Origin: Paramarasmius palmivorus
Taxonomy: Eukaryota > Basidiomycota > Agaricomycetes > Agaricales > Marasmiaceae
Length of the DNA: 64,000 nt
Assembly (NCBI GenBank): GCA_037176845.1
Contig: JAYKXP010000173.1
Span: 1 to 64,000 of the forward strand
Direction of reading: 5' to 3'
Shown here: positions 47,255 to 57,973 of the stretch, in pieces
Layout of the letters: every line of letters starts with the position of its first letter
Numbering within the stretch: the stretch's first letter is position 1
Position numbers and translations under genes: made by a program
The notes under the pieces: model-generated
The model's database searches: none
What the model saw: the letters and a program-made list of their open reading frames with translations, nothing else
What the model was told of the DNA's origin: nothing

Positions 47255-47700
47255 CCGATTTATCACCGAGCCTCCGGTCCTCCTCCGTCAACTCTATCGA
47301 GGTCTCGATGGTTTTGTGGACTCCTGCTAGTTTTCTCGGTGGTTCGCCTGATGTGTTATGGTCGTCTATGGGTGCAAGGGTGCGGGCATTGAACGTAGGA
47401 AGGGCAGAATGGATGGATAATGCACACTCTAAGACTCGACGGCGCAATATTCCTCGGTATCCTCCTTCAGCTGTACGGAACTTCAACAGGTCATCGAATG
47501 ATTGTTGGGCATGGGAGAGCATGGGAGACGGTGATGGGAATGGAAAAGGGCAGCAATAATTCTCGGTCTCGGTACTTCCCTTCGCATAAGTGCCATTACG
47601 CGTTCAAGTTGAATCACGCCTACTACACCTACCGAGGTTCTTGGAATATTCAAATCTCTCGTCATGTATACACTATCGAGTCTCGCAAATTGCAACACTT
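47255..47700. repeat. duplicated segment upstream of paralogue 4
   Basis: Partner of 43430-43915. The match continues in 47700-47810, which resembles 45350-45470 (GGTCTGCACA-AAAGGATT, CGCCCTTGTTGTAGC, GAGCTATCGTGACTTTGAGGTATCAA). The TIR element and palindrome therefore sit in a gap of this alignment. Confidence 0.7.
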
Positions 47701-47903
47701 CCTCTACAAAGGTCTGCACATAAAGGATTTCTTACGCCCTGAACGCCCTTGTTGTAGCTAGGAGCTATCGTGACTTTGAGGTATCAATTGTCTGTCGTTT
47801 ATTCAAGGTCATCGTAGTGTCAAGATCACAAATAACCTCGATAGATGCAAGAAATATACTTCCTTGGCCCTTCTCAACCCGCCCTTTCATTCAGGTACTC
47901 GCG

Positions 47904-49483
47904 TCAATCTACCTTCCGCCGCTTTCCCTGCGGATGGGACCCTTCAGGCCCATCATGATCGTGTCCGGCTGGCTGCTTGCGTTTTCCTGCACCCCTCGTC
48001 ATCCGTTCATACAAGTCTTCGTCGAAGCCTACACACTGGAGCCCAACCAAATCTAGCTTTATATCCCCAGACTGAACCAATTTCTTGATCTCGTTCTTGC
48101 CGAGTAACGGTCTTTGCATTTGCGCATCCGCTATTGAGTCTACGATACAATCGATGGCATGTTGCTGTGGAATATTCAGAACGGTGTATAATAATACTGA
48201 GAGTAACTGTGCTAACCTTGCGAAAACGACGGTTTAGATCCTTGAGTGCCACACCTTCGGGGCATATATCGTTCAAGCTAACGATTTGATATGTTCCGGC
48301 GTAGAACACATCCTGTTCGTTCTGATGACGCGCAGTCCTGTCAAAGAAGAATACACGTTCCTCGCCATAGACCTCGTCAAAGGGTGACAGCAACTCAAAG
48401 TCATGCTCGGAGTTGGTTTGGGTTTTGGGGACAATAGCCAGTGCATGCTGATAGTTGACAAAAGTAGTACGGCCTGGTATATAAAGGTGCTTCTTAACGC
48501 GGTTGGCTGGAAGGGACTGGGAGAAGATATGAATGTGAAGGAGTGGAAATAACAGTACCGTCACTCACGAAAGCTTCAAACTTGTCCTGAAAGGTCCTTT
48601 CCCATCCCATCTGGCGGCAAAGATCCGCACTGATGAACGAAACATGGGTTAACTCCGGGTGCTTTATATGTTTCCCGCGAAACGATGGAAGTCGTTGAAC
48701 CCGGGAGAGGCACCGCTGGGGAAGATTTTCCGGACGCTGTCTTGATGTGGTCTGTGACTCGTCAGAAGTCGCCGTAGCTTCAGCCTCAGCCTCATCTCCT
48801 TCCCTTGACTTAATGGATACGTAAGCATCATCAGCTACTGCAGTAGGAACTACAGACGTACTTGCATATCTACAATGAGAGCCTTCGCATCACTCAATTC
48901 TCTCTGCAGTTCTTCTACTTCAGCCTGACGATAATCAGTAGACATAATCCGCGAGCTTGAGCCATAACTTACGCTTTTAGTGAAAAGTAAGGATTTTGTT
49001 GTCTGTAAAACAGGTAAACTCCAACGTAGCGAGGCTGGATAGACAGGCCTTACACGCAGTTCTTTCCGTAGGTCATCGATTAATCGCACGGCTGCCTTGT
49101 CAAACACGACTTTCTATGAAACTGATGATTAGCATGGTCTGTGGCAGCGTTTGATGCATTGAACACGGACCGGGACTCTGATAGGCAGCAACTCGTCGCC
49201 TGAATCGAATTTATCTTCAGATTTCTGTATTCCCCGAGTTACGGTCCTCGCAATGCGCCATGATTGAATACCATCTTACGATATCGAATTCTCTTTCCTC
49301 TATCTTTGGAGATGGCATCGACGAATCCTTATCAGATTCCTAGAAATGGTGTTAGGGTACGCACAGGTAAGCGCTACTGGTATCATCAAAACTTACGTCG
49401 GACTGAACTGATGCAGCGTCTCCTTCGATTTCAGTATCAATATACCTTTCGGGGGATGGTAGGGGCGACCACACCGGTTCCAT
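47904..49483 (-). CDS. paralogue 5 of the tandem family, unknown function
   Basis: Start exon MEPVWSPLPSPERYIDTEIE at 49483, KSEDKFDSGDELLPIRVP exon (about 49230-49170), VFDKAAVRLIDDLRKELR exon, a short TTKSLLFTKS exon, and AEVEELQRELSDAKALIVDMQ (48925-48865), a clear coiled coil. Then LPSFRGKHIKHPELTHVSFI with SADLCRQMGWERTFQDKFEAF (about 48680-48570). The central domain is HLYIPGRTTFVNYQHALAIVPKTQTNSEHDFELLSPFDEVYGEERVFFFDRT...DVFYAGTYQIVSLNDICPEGV (48490-48250). The last exon is KNEIKKLVQSGDIKLDLVGLQCVGFDEDLYERM with the basic tail GKRRKVD at 47904. This is the cleanest copy and a good reference for the family. Nuclear localisation is an inference from the KRRK tail. Confidence 0.65.
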
Positions 49484-49965
49484 GGGCTTGTCGATGGCGG
49501 TGGTAGGAAGAAAAACGTGGTGATTTTTGATTCCCAGGCCTCAGGTCTCATAAAACAAGCTCACTCGTTCCATGTAATCCTTTTCTGTCTTTCCGTCAAT
49601 ACAGCAACCTCAGCAAGACTAGGTGAATAGACCAGCGCTTGTCGTAGAATCTGAAGATGGCATCGTATAGAGGCGAATTGTTTGATGGTACGCGGTGTAT
49701 GAGGGTAAGAGGCAAGTGACGAATCCATTTTCTGGGTTAATCCTCTCACGTTTCCTGTTCTATAGCTACGCAGATTCCGCAAATCTCGCTTGGTTCACAA
49801 TAATTTCAAGCCTAACCTTCTCTTGGAAGGCACCAAATTGAAAGCCCCTCGCAAAAACATCGGGCGAACCAATATGATCATCGTCGGACCGCCATCACAG
49901 TCATACATCATCCGAAGCTACTTAAACCCCACAAGGCTCATCGATAACGACTCAATACAACCACC

Positions 49966-51396
49966 ATGTCCGCTTTCGAACCCCTCCTCCTCACCACCCC
50001 TTCCCTCACACCCGCTTTAGCACTCGAAGTCATACCCCATGGCCTCACATTCCACCGACTCATCCTCCAAGTCTCCGGTAGAACACACGATGTCCTCGTT
50101 GGGCCCGAAGCTCCAGAAGGTCATCTCAAGATGAAATACACCAATACTATCATTGGGCGATTCGCCAATAGAATCCCGGTTGGCTCGCATGAAATCGCTG
50201 AAGGCGTGGTTTTCGAGGCAAAGGCGAACGAGAACCCTCGCGTTAGTTTGCATGGTGGTCCGACGGGGTATGACAGCGTCGAGTGGAAGCTTATTGACAA
50301 GCCTACATTGTTCTCTGATACGGAGGTAGCTTCTGTTCCTTCTTCTGGAGCGCAGTTCTTCAGCTACACCTCGCCTAGTGGAGACCAAGGATACCCAGGC
50401 ACGCTGCTTGTAGAAGTATTAGTGGCACTCGTCTCGCCGGTTGAGCAGGAGAGAAAGTATGACGACGCGAAGGGAAAAGAGTTTGAACTGGGCAGCTTGG
50501 TCTACGTGTATCGCGCGAAGCTCGTCGAGGGCAAGGTTACGCCAGTGAACTTGACTCAGGTACGCGTTTTGACCTTCCATTCATGCTCCAATACTGATAC
50601 ACGCTGAGCAGCACTGGGGCTTCAACCTTACAGCTTCTCTTCCTTCCAAAGAGCTCAGCGTCAAGGAACACACGCTACTCCTGAAAGCCGACCGCCTGGT
50701 TGACCGTGACGCCGACTCTCTTCGCGTCGGGATCAGCAAGGTACCCACCGAACACGACCACAGCAAGGGCAAGAAGATTGGAGATGGTTACCCTGACGCA
50801 GGCTACGGTGGGTACAGTGCGCATCATTGCGCCATAGCGTCGAATCCTTGCTGACGCTTTGATAGATGACTACTACGTGTTCGCCGACCGAGATATCAAG
50901 CAGCCAAAGACCTTCGCTGCTTCTTCGCTGTCATCCGCAGATTACCTCAAGGAGATCTTGAAGCCAGGTGCTGTCAGCACCGAGGATACCGTGACCGAGC
51001 TCGCGTCGGATACGAGCGGTATTAGGTTGAGCTTTGACACCAACCGTAAGTTCAAGCTCTCGTCTGCCGTCTCCATACTCATGACAACTGGTTCACAGAG
51101 GGAGGCGCGATGTTCTACTCGAACACACTCTCCAAGGCTTCAGGGTCTGCTCGAAAGAAGATCCACGGTGGTTCAGGCGGCTTTGAGGCTGGAGATGGGT
51201 ACGAACCTGGAAGTGAGTGCGATTTCGTTCGTTCAGCATGAGCCACTCTGACACAAACTTGATAGCTGCGGCATTCTTGGAGTTCCATGATCCGCTCTGG
51301 GAAGCCGGTGAGATTAAGCAAGGAAAGGGCCTGTTGAAAGAAGGAGAGGTGTATAACAACTATGTTAAGATGAGTGTCAGGTTCCGCGAGGTTTGA
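49966..51396 (+). CDS. aldose 1-epimerase (galactose mutarotase) family
   Basis: Interconverts alpha and beta anomers of hexoses, feeding galactose/glucose metabolism in the cytosol. Five exons: 49966-50559, 50612-50807, 50866-51045, 51099-51212 and 51266-51396. They sum to 1215 nt with an open frame of 404 aa. Typical blocks: VLVGPEAPEGH, YTNTIIGRFANRIPVGSHEI, SLHGGPTGYDSVEWKL (the HGG segment near the active-site His), DQGYPGTLLVEV and HWGFNLTAS. The C-terminal part MFYSNTLSKASGSARKKIH followed by EFHDPLWEAGEI is that of fungal mutarotases with an extended C-terminus. A decayed second copy lies at 59040-60241. It converges on the first NACHT gene with 138 bp between the stop codons. Confidence 0.88.
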
Positions 51397-51534
51397 GTTC
51401 GTGTAAGAAGAAAGATTATGTATTAATATCTATGTAACTGTATCCATCCGCTACTAAATTTGATCAAAGATGATGATACACAGAAGCAGTATATTGTCAC
51501 GGAACACGGTGCCTATCTCATGTTCGAATCCTCG

Positions 51535-53271
51535 TCACAAGGAACAACCGGCATCGACATCCAAAGTCATGCGTCTTCGCCACCGAACAGCGATCCAGCA
51601 TAAGGAGAATCCCAATAAGAATATGCCAACCTCTCGCCATAATAATGAAACGTGTATCTTTGGCGCAGGATTCACCTGCGTCTCTTCGGCTTGGATCAGC
51701 TTCTCCGGGGTTATGGTTGGCTCTTGGTCCTCCGACTTAGGGAAAGAGGAGGTATCAGAAGGAGACACCTCGACAGGGTTCGGTTCCACCGAACTTGCTT
51801 TCGTTAAGAGATTGAAGTATTCTGCTTTTGTAAACTCTTTCACGTGGTATTGTCTCGACCGCATAGGATCCGAGAGAAATTCGATGAATGAGGTATGATA
51901 GATTTGTATATCCATGCTTTCGTCACTTGGTACCTTCATGACCGAATGCAATCCACGTAGAACTAGGCGAGCATCGAATTCAAGGCCCAAAAGTACACCG
52001 ATGCACTTCGGAGACCTCCAACCTCCAACGGAAGGATTGGCTTCCTGTGTGACACCTAAACCGAGAAGCCGTTCAATGTCCGCTTTGACAAGGGGCTCGG
52101 GGTCGTGTTGGGGTGTCAAGAGAAGACGAAGAATGGGAAGAATGCTGTCCCATGCGTGACATTGAGACAGTATTTGTAGATATAGGAGATCCATTCCTGG
52201 GTACGGGGACTCGGCAACTTGCTCATCTCGGACGCGAAGGATGGTTTCCAGACGTGCCTGTGGTAGGTCATCCCAACTCTCGATGAACTCCATGACTGTG
52301 GCAGCGAAGAGAAATTGCCCACAGGCTCTCCGAGTAAGCTGCTGGATTGCTTCTTCACCTGGCCACGGAGCAGGCACGTTTTGGAATGCGTACGGACGCT
52401 TTCGCCATAGGACACGAAAGCGGTCACGAAAGTAGGCAGTGATATCAGCAGATGCATCGGTGTACCCAACTTCTAACTTGGCCAGAAGGGAAGTGAATGC
52501 ATCGGCGTTGAAGATGTGACAGATGTCGGGCTCTGGCCGACTGAAAATGAGGAAGACGAAAGGACACCGATACTTGAGCGCAGTCCAAATCATTTCCAAT
52601 AACTTCCGTCGTGATGCAATTTCAACACCATCGAGGCCGTCGATAACAATGAGATTCGGAAGATTTTTCCATTTTTCCTGTTCGATGTCCGAACATGGTT
52701 CAAGGATCAATTTTGTGAACTGAAGCTCGAGGAAATCCTGGAAAATGCTGGGCCGCGAGCGTATAACCTCTAGAATGGAGGTACCAAGCGTATCTTTGAA
52801 GTGTGGAGATGTAACAAGCTGGTATACAATGGTAGCAACGAATGAGCCCGGATTATTGCGTGTGGAGTCGTTGGGCGAAAAGAAGAAACTAGCGGCCAAC
52901 CGTTCATTGGCGTACGCTTCAGACAGGTTCTGTGCGATGGCAGACTTGCCGACCCCAACTGGTCCATGCACCCAACACACTCCTCTCTCCTTCGACCTCT
53001 CGTAAATCCATTGATCAAGTTCCTCCAAAACGGCGGTGCGGGTACCCGGACGACAATTGGGGTAAGGGAATCGTTGTTTTGCGTCGTAGAACGCATTGGG
53101 GGCAAGGTGGTATAGCAGAGTGTCGGGTAGTCCTTTATGGATCTTCAGTATGTGTATTTGGCTAGGAATATTACACTCACCAATGTCCTCTTTCACATAG
53201 TTTCCGGGTCCAGCGTTGTTGTACTGACTATCGTATATGTGAAAACTGGAACCATCTCGGAAGAAAGACAT
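51535..53271 (-). CDS. NACHT-1: tail-anchored STAND NTPase
   Basis: 578-codon frame; basidiomycete NACHT/P-loop NTPase, the core of fungal NLR-like proteins. After MSFFRDGSSFHIYDSQYNNAG (Asn/Gly/Ser-rich start) and NAFYDAKQRFPYPNCRPGTR, Walker A is GPVGVGKSAIAQ (about residue 125) and Walker B LPNLIVIDGLDGV (about 215), where family members have DGLDEC. FLIFSRPEPDI is the sensor-1-like Arg region, and CGQFLFAATVMEFIE is a family block. The C-terminus has no WD40, ankyrin or TPR repeats. A Pro/Glu-rich linker leads to a membrane segment, VGIFLLGFSLCWIAVRW, followed by RRR. An in-frame intron may hide between EDIG and IHKG (GTGAGT..AAG at about 53185-53150). It is divergently paired with NACHT-2. 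Confidence 0.85.
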   Translation of the reverse strand: MSFFRDGSSFHIYDSQYNNAGPGNYVKEDIGECNIPSQIHILKIHKGLPDTLLYHLAPNAFYDAKQRFPYPNCRPGTRTAVLEELDQWIYERSKERGVCWVHGPVGVGKSAIAQNLSEAYANERLAASFFFSPNDSTRNNPGSFVATIVYQLVTSPHFKDTLGTSILEVIRSRPSIFQDFLELQFTKLILEPCSDIEQEKWKNLPNLIVIDGLDGVEIASRRKLLEMIWTALKYRCPFVFLIFSRPEPDICHIFNADAFTSLLAKLEVGYTDASADITAYFRDRFRVLWRKRPYAFQNVPAPWPGEEAIQQLTRRACGQFLFAATVMEFIESWDDLPQARLETILRVRDEQVAESPYPGMDLLYLQILSQCHAWDSILPILRLLLTPQHDPEPLVKADIERLLGLGVTQEANPSVGGWRSPKCIGVLLGLEFDARLVLRGLHSVMKVPSDESMDIQIYHTSFIEFLSDPMRSRQYHVKEFTKAEYFNLLTKASSVEPNPVEVSPSDTSSFPKSEDQEPTITPEKLIQAEETQVNPAPKIHVSLLWREVGIFLLGFSLCWIAVRWRRRMTLDVDAGCSL

Positions 53272-53398
53272 TTGGCAGGTTGATGGGAAGAGGCTCTAGC
53301 CAGTCAGTCATCAGTCACAAAAAGACGGCACTGCCACTACCTCAGGCTCTTTTCTCCTGCTCGCCCGGTCTTTCACCTCCTTCTCATTTCCTATCACC
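53272..53398. promoter_or_regulatory. bidirectional promoter of NACHT-1 and NACHT-2
   Basis: Only 127 bp separate the two start codons, so both genes must share regulatory sequence. The NACHT-2 side is pyrimidine-rich (CTCTTTTCTCCTGC, TTTCACCTCCTTCTCATTTCC). No TATA box is evident. Confidence 0.6.
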
Positions 53399-55861
53399 AT
53401 GTTCAATGGGACTCAGGATACTCCAATAGATCACAGCAATCTTCACAATAACGTGCAGGGGGATCAGGAAAACATTGCAATTTCAGGAGGCTTCATTCAG
53501 AATCAGACCAACATTTCATTTCAGTTGCCTGGCTCAAGTGCGTCTAAACAAACCTCCCAATTGTACACTTTGATAGAGTCATTACAGGGGAAGAGAAGGT
53601 CTTGAATCTCATAGCAGAGCGAGTTGCAGCGAACGCTTTCTACGACTCAGAACAAAGATACCCCCCACCGAATTGTCTACCAGGGACTCGTACCGAGATT
53701 CTAGGCAGGCTGAACCATTGGATTACAGACGAATCCAAGAACTCACCCCTTTTCTGGTTGTGTGGACCCGCCGGAGTTGGCAAATCGGCCATTGCACAGA
53801 CATTGTCGGAAACACACGCTCCACAGGGTTCTCGTCGGCTCGCTGCTACATTCTTCTTTTCCAGAAACGACCCAACCCGCAACATATTGAACCCATTTAT
53901 CTTCACTGTCCTCCACCAACTTTTCAAGTCTGAGTCTCTCCGAACTCGACTTGTCCCCATTATAGTGAAAGCGATCACCCGCGACCCACACATTTTCTCC
54001 CGCACCTTCGAAGATCAGTTCCAGGACCTGATCATCGACCCATGTTGTCAAATCGAACTACAGTACTGGGAAGAACTCCCGAATCTCGTCGTCATTGATG
54101 GCCTCGACGAGTGCATCCTGATACGGTCCCAACTGAGGTTACTCAGGATGATCCAGGCTGCCGTTTCACGAGGCTGCCCCTTAATATTCCTTATCGCCAG
54201 CCGTCCGGAACCTCGGTTGTGTATACACTTCTATGACAAGGCAGTGGAACCACAGCTGCTGCGTGTACGTATAGAAGACGACCTCAATACCCGCAGAGAC
54301 CTTACGCTCTATTTCCACACCCGATTCAACCAACTGCGAGATACTCATGGCCACGTGCTTGCTCATGTTGAAGTCGCGTGGCCAGATGAAGATGTGATCA
54401 ACAAGCTCGTGGAGCGGGCCTGCGGACAGTTCATCTTTGCTGCTACGGTCATGGCATATCTGGAAAGTGATGACGCATTGCCACAAAAGCGTTTGGAGGA
54501 AATACTTCACATTGACACTGAAGATCTTCCCAATTCTCCGTATGCAGCCCTAGATCTCCTCTACTGCCAGATCTTGTCCAGCTGCGGTGAGTGGGAGAAA
54601 GTCAGGGAGATTCTTACTCTGCTTGTGACAGCACACAGTGCTGAGCCTCATGGAAACCCACATCCAGGCCTCCTGCACGAGACCATTCCACGGCTGCGAA
54701 ACTTCAGCTGGCGTTCACCAGAGGGAATTACAAGGCTTCTGAAGCTTGACCGGGGCGAAGTCCAAGTCTTATTGTTCAGGCTTCATGCTGTTATGGAGGT
54801 GCCGGGTGATGCAGACGTCGATATACGTATCCTCCATGCCTCTTTCATAGAGTTCTTGTCAGATCCTCATCGCTCGAAGAAGTATCATGTCAACAGACTC
54901 TCAGAACCAGAATTTTTGGACTATGTAGTGTGTGCACTATTGTACACATGTTCATCATTCAAGTACACCTTCTCTGACACTGCAGTCAAGTTCTTCAAGG
55001 ATTCCCATTTAGAGTCCTTTGAACGATTTTCAGTGGAGCACTGTCTACTTCTTTGTCAGCGGTCGGCGCGATCAACCAAACAATTGATGGATGCTTTAAA
55101 CGACTTTGATCCATGGTGTGTTGCAACTTTCTCCATACAAATTGGGTTGGGCACTAGTAGGGTGCAAATGCTGTTTTGCAGTTGGAAAGACACTCTTATA
55201 TGGGCCAAAGTATGGCATTATTCCCATTGACTGTCAGTTGCTGACTTGTTTAATTAGGGCCTTTCAGAGCATCAACCCATAGCGTTTATCAGTATGATGG
55301 AGATGTTCATGGGCGGATTCTATGTGATCTTGCCACCTGGATCTTCACTTCACACTATCGCTCATCTGGAACATGCTGTTTTTGCAACGGAAGCAAGCTG
55401 GAAACTCCTTACAAGAGTTTTTCCAGCCTCTTCAGTGGATCCGTCAATGTCGGTATCCTCTTCCCTGTTTATTGTCAGGGACAGCCAAACCTCGGTTTCC
55501 AAGGATTGCAGGATTGAAATAGTCAGAGATGAATGGGTCAAATCATTTAATGATCTTGTACAGTTCTTTGATTGCTCAGATGATTTGGTGAGCGACATCT
55601 GTGATGATACTCGAAGGAGTGTCAGTGTTTTTCATCTACTTCAGGTGTGTACAAGTATGTTATCCTCACACACATGTCTGATTTTACATGCTTAAGCAAC
55701 GGCGTCTATACTTGCTGAAAAGGCAACTGGCAGAACGATCAAAACTACTGACACTGACAGTAGATGAGCAACCTCATGTGCCAAAAGTTCCGCCCTTTGT
55801 CATGTGGCTGGCAGGAATTATTTTTGTTCTTATCTGGTGCTGTCTAGGTATACACAAATGA
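53399..55861 (+). CDS. NACHT-2: tail-anchored STAND NTPase, 770 aa
   Basis: Four exons: 53399-53537, 53588-55209, 55258-55644 and 55697-55861. They total 2313 nt and stay open. Exon 1 encodes a separate N-terminal module rich in Asn/Gln (NNVQGDQENIAISGGFIQNQ). The NTPase exon has NAFYDSEQRYPPPNC, Walker A GPAGVGKSAIAQT, FFFSRNDPTRN, Walker B LPNLVVIDGLDECI, FLIASRPEP, and ACGQFIFAATVMAYLE. Beyond FIEFLSDPHRSKKYHV the protein is longer than NACHT-1 and -3 and carries HCLLLCQRSARSTKQLM and further exons (FYVILPPGSS; DEWVKSFNDLVQFF). A hydrophobic tail, FVMWLAGIIFVLIWCCLG, ends three residues before the stop. There are no repeats of the WD40/TPR type. Likely role, by family: signalling ATPase in self/non-self or defence responses. 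Confidence 0.85.
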
Positions 55862-56239
55862 CACAATTGTCCTGGTATTGGGTATTAGGATAGTAACTAC
55901 TATAATGCCTGTGAGCAGGGTTATGTGCTAGTAGGACTGCAGAATCAGCCTTTTAATTTCCAGGTAGTAGCACCTGTTGACTGTCACATGACACAGTGAC
56001 GCCTGCCATTTGGTGTGAAAACTTAAAGTTAAAACCGCTCAATTTTTTTGCTCGTGACTGTCAAGATAAGGTTAATGGCAATACTCGCTATGCTGTAACT
56101 TCGCAGGTGACCGGTGACCCGTCTCGGGGTCTCGGGGTCTCCTCATCTTGATACTGTGCCGTCAAGCTTTCTGCCCCCTTTCAACGTGTCGCAACAACTC
56201 CCGCCATTCTGAAAGTTAGCCAACCGCGCAATTCGGAGT
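55862..56239. other. intergenic between NACHT-2 and NACHT-3
   Basis: 378 bp without a gene. A short direct repeat GGTCTCGGGGTCTC is seen at about 56125. Nothing else recognised. Confidence 0.5.
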
Positions 56240-57973
56240 ATGTCATTCAACTTGAGCTCTTCAAGTTTTGCTACTGGTGGTCCAACATTCAACTTCGTAC
56301 ATGGGAATCAGATTAATATACATAGTAATCACTATGGTGAGATATTACTCTCAGTCAGCGGCACACACGTATTCACTGGACCCACCATTTTTCGGCTAGT
56401 ATCGGAAGCTGCCGCCGCCAATGCGTTTTACGATTCTGAGCAACGGTTCCCTCCACCCAACTGCCACGAGGGAACTAGGACTGAGATTTTACAAAAGCTT
56501 AGAGAGTGGACCGCTAGCGGGTCACAGCAAACACGTCTATTGTGGTTGCACGGACCCATCGGATGCGGCAAATCAGCTATTGCGCAAGTTGTCTCGGAAC
56601 AGCATGCCATTACAAAGAATGCCAAACTAGCTGCCAGCTTCTTTTTTTCCCGAAATGATTCAACTCGTAACAATCTGGATCCATTCGTCGCTACTATCAT
56701 TGATCAATTTCTCCATAGTCCACAACTTCGACACCAATTTCACCCTTTAATCGAGGATGTCATCAAGTCGGATCCCAAAATCTTCGATAAATCGTTCGAG
56801 ACGCAGTTTGAGAAACTGATTCTGGAGCCCTGTACCAAAATTCGTCCAGAGCACTGGAAAGAACTTCCAAACCTCATTGTCATCGAAGCTCTTGACGAGT
56901 GCGTTGACATTCATTCGCAGGGGAGGCTACTTCGGATGATCCGGATCGCGATAGGCACCCTTCCAGCTTGCCCATTCATATTCCTTCTCACCAGTCGTCC
57001 CGAATCTCATATTCTCGAAGCGCTCAGCGACGATACATTCGAATTCCTCATGGAGCAGTGTAGAGTTGGATATGTTGGGTCAGACGATGATGCCGACATT
57101 TCCCGTTATCTTCGCGATGAGTTTGGTCGATTACGAAGCAAGTTGCCGATTCTGGGCAGAGAGGGAGAATCATGGCCTGGTGAAGACGTGGTGAACGAGC
57201 TCGTTCGGAGAGCTCATGGACAGTTTATCTTCGCGGTCACTGTCATCAGATATGTTGATACAAGGGATGAACCACCCCAAGATCGGCTGGATGCCATTTT
57301 GCATAGCCAGGAAGATTCCCGTCAATCCGAATCCCCGTACCCCGCACTAGACCTGACCTACCTACAACTTCTGGCACAATGCCGTTGTTGGGATAAGGTC
57401 CGCTCGATCATTCGTCTGCTCGTAACACCCCACCACGACCCCGAGCCTAATGTCAAGACCCATTTCATACAGCTGCTTGGAGCTGACTCCGACGTCGTTT
57501 GCTGGCGGTCTTTGAGGTGTATTGCGCTACTCCTCGGTCTTACATCGGACGAGATTCGAGTCTTTCTCATCAGATTACACTCAATCATAGAGGTCCCAAC
57601 AAAGGAAAACGTGGATATACGCATCTACTATCCCTCTTTCGTCGAGTTTCTCCTGGATCCCATTCGTTCACGAGAATACCATGTTCCAATACTCACTCAA
57701 ACGGAGTACCTGGACCTCTTGGTACAGACGAGCTTGGGGAAGCAAGCGGAGCTGCCGAGCTTGCCAACGATCACTCTTCCACCACCTAGCAGAACTGCTT
57801 CACAGCTGTTTCCGAACCTTAGATCCTACGCCATTCCATTTTTCAGGGATCTTGCGGTGTTGGCATTTGGATGTTGCACCTGTCTGATCTTGATGTCGTG
57901 GCAGGCACATACGGAGATTGCGAGGAGTGTTGGCTGTGGAAACAATGGCAGTCCTTCGAGAAAGGAATTATGA
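56240..57973 (+). CDS. NACHT-3: tail-anchored STAND NTPase
   Basis: 577-codon frame. N-terminal module: MSFNLSSSSFATGGPTFNFV followed by HGNQINIHSNHYG. Then NAFYDSEQRFPPPNC, Walker A GPIGCGKSAIAQV, FFFSRNDSTRNN, a Walker B region LPNLIVIEALDEC (Glu-Ala in place of Asp-Gly), FLLTSRPES and AHGQFIFAVTVIRYVD. FVEFLLDPIRSREYHV ends the shared part, a Pro/Ser-rich linker follows, and the tail has a membrane segment, LAVLAFGCCTCLILMSW. No C-terminal repeat domain. A likely 66-nt intron (GTGAGA at about 56338 to CTAG before TATCGG) may remove residues between SNHYG and SEAAAANAF. Same orientation as NACHT-2 and closer to NACHT-1 in length and tail. Confidence 0.82.
   Translation: MSFNLSSSSFATGGPTFNFVHGNQINIHSNHYGEILLSVSGTHVFTGPTIFRLVSEAAAANAFYDSEQRFPPPNCHEGTRTEILQKLREWTASGSQQTRLLWLHGPIGCGKSAIAQVVSEQHAITKNAKLAASFFFSRNDSTRNNLDPFVATIIDQFLHSPQLRHQFHPLIEDVIKSDPKIFDKSFETQFEKLILEPCTKIRPEHWKELPNLIVIEALDECVDIHSQGRLLRMIRIAIGTLPACPFIFLLTSRPESHILEALSDDTFEFLMEQCRVGYVGSDDDADISRYLRDEFGRLRSKLPILGREGESWPGEDVVNELVRRAHGQFIFAVTVIRYVDTRDEPPQDRLDAILHSQEDSRQSESPYPALDLTYLQLLAQCRCWDKVRSIIRLLVTPHHDPEPNVKTHFIQLLGADSDVVCWRSLRCIALLLGLTSDEIRVFLIRLHSIIEVPTKENVDIRIYYPSFVEFLLDPIRSREYHVPILTQTEYLDLLVQTSLGKQAELPSLPTITLPPPSRTASQLFPNLRSYAIPFFRDLAVLAFGCCTCLILMSWQAHTEIARSVGCGNNGSPSRKEL

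Noticed and set aside
51505..51540. tRNA-like B box (GTTCGAATCC)
   Set aside because: No matching A box at the right distance and no cloverleaf arms can be formed; it lies over the 3' end of NACHT-1.
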